From NCBI GenBank assembly GCA_029932445.1, contig JAOZQB010000170.1, positions 1-6,273 on the forward strand: a DNA stretch of 6,273 nucleotides. Reading direction: 5' to 3'. The notes beneath the pieces are model-generated. The model saw nothing but the letters and a program-made list of their open reading frames with translations, did not search any database and was not told the origin of the DNA. Shown piece by piece: positions 5,653 through 6,273 of this stretch (position 1 is its first letter; every line of letters begins with the position of its first letter). The position numbers were made by a program, and so were the translations under genes. Origin of the DNA: Bacteroidales bacterium. Its GTDB lineage: Bacteria; Bacteroidota; Bacteroidia; Bacteroidales; JAADGE01.

Positions 5653-6273
5653 ATGCAAAAATTACAAGTTGAAACAGCTCAAAACGTTGTTATAGAACAA
5701 GAAGTTGCTAATGTCGGAGAACGCATTGCCGCATTTTTATTAGACGGTATTATACTGGCAAGTTATTTTTTTTTTATTTTTCTGATTATAGGCGCATTTT
5801 CAAATAACGGAAATAATGGCGGTTCCCTTGTTGTTTTTTTCTTTTTGATTCCGGTCTTTTTTTATGCATTACTCTGCGAAACCTTTATGAACGGACAAAG
5901 TTTCGGAAAAATGGCCTTAAAAATTAAAGTTGCCAAATTGGACGGTTCACAACCGACATTCGGGAACTATTTGGTTCGCTGGCTTTTCAGAATAATTGAT
6001 AACAGTTTTTACGGTATTCCTGCAATTATCACGATTGTCGTTAACGGAAAAGGACAACGTATCGGTGATATTGTTGCAAAAACTTCGGTTATCAGTTTAA
6101 AAAGAAGCAAATCAATTAACGAAACAATGTTTGAAGAAACCACAGACGATTATTCCGTTGTTTATCCGGAATCCGAATTTCTTCAAGATTCTGATATTAA
6201 TACGGTTAAAGACGTTTTAGGCCATTATAAAAAAGACCCGACAAATGCCATCAGTGTATCAATGCTTAGACAC
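5653..6273 (+). CDS. RDD-family membrane protein (partial, 3' end outside window)
   Basis: The ATG at 5653 opens a frame that stays open to the right edge (207 codons, no stop). The RDD domain covers about residues 10-150. A first helix starts with the family's Arg and Asp (GERIAAFLLDG; R24 and D31), a second membrane segment covers about 58-78, and then come GQSFGKMALKIKV (81-93) and a third region with YLVRWLFRIID (106-116) and QRIGDIVAKT (135-144). The opening TAQNVVIEQEVANVGERI and the hydrophilic extension with DDYSVVYPESEFLQDSDI (165-182) are typical of the Bacteroidota RDD proteins that sit next to SpoIIM genes. RDD proteins elsewhere have been linked to ion transport or membrane-complex function, but no activity can be assigned here. 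The gene diverges from the SpoIIM operon. A run of ten T (5766-5775) encodes part of the first membrane helix (Tyr-Phe-Phe-Phe). Confidence 0.9.
   Translation, partial: MQKLQVETAQNVVIEQEVANVGERIAAFLLDGIILASYFFFIFLIIGAFSNNGNNGGSLVVFFFLIPVFFYALLCETFMNGQSFGKMALKIKVAKLDGSQPTFGNYLVRWLFRIIDNSFYGIPAIITIVVNGKGQRIGDIVAKTSVISLKRSKSINETMFEETTDDYSVVYPESEFLQDSDINTVKDVLGHYKKDPTNAISVSMLRH

Overview
The window looks like an AT-rich chromosomal segment from a member of the phylum Bacteroidota. Three things suggest this: start codons lack recognisable Shine-Dalgarno sequences and are often preceded by A-rich leaders; the divergent intergenic region carries two exact copies of the Bacteroidota -7 promoter motif TAnnTTTG; and the protein families and their order are typical of that phylum. 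Genus and species cannot be read from the sequence.

Layout, in transcription order. A short divergent intergenic region (about 5566-5652) separates a rightward RDD-family membrane protein gene (5653 to beyond the right edge) from a tight leftward operon. That operon encodes a SpoIIM-family membrane protein (5565-4600), two tandem paralogous polytopic membrane proteins resembling the glycerophosphodiester phosphodiesterase membrane domain family (4595-3612 and 3608-2703), a DUF4129 protein (2703-1975) and a DUF4350 protein (1978-803). The five genes are 4 nt or less apart or overlap (TAATG and ATGA junctions), so they are almost certainly one transcript. After a 41-nt gap comes a sixth leftward gene (761 to beyond the left edge), encoding an exported protein of unknown function with a Lys/Glu-rich, probably coiled-coil C-terminal part. 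There is no gene-free stretch over 90 nt, and I see no RNA gene, mobile element, CRISPR array or convincing terminator.

How the genes fit together. RDD, SpoIIM, GPDPase-like membrane protein, DUF4129 and DUF4350 are the membrane half of a widespread but poorly understood cluster, usually completed by a MoxR AAA+ ATPase and a DUF58 (vWA-like) protein. From memory, the same families occur together in Mycobacterium tuberculosis around moxR2 (roughly Rv3689-Rv3695), including a divergent SpoIIM/RDD pair. The MoxR and DUF58 partners are not in this window; the natural place to look is just beyond the left edge. I infer an envelope-associated complex in which the cytoplasmic ATPase and vWA protein act on or assemble the membrane proteins; the substrate is unknown.

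The most notable points are the tandem duplication of the GPDPase-like gene, with both copies ending in an acidic linker and the same RFKPK terminal peptide; the near-palindromic back-to-back promoters; and the uncharacterised exported coiled-coil protein at the end of the operon.
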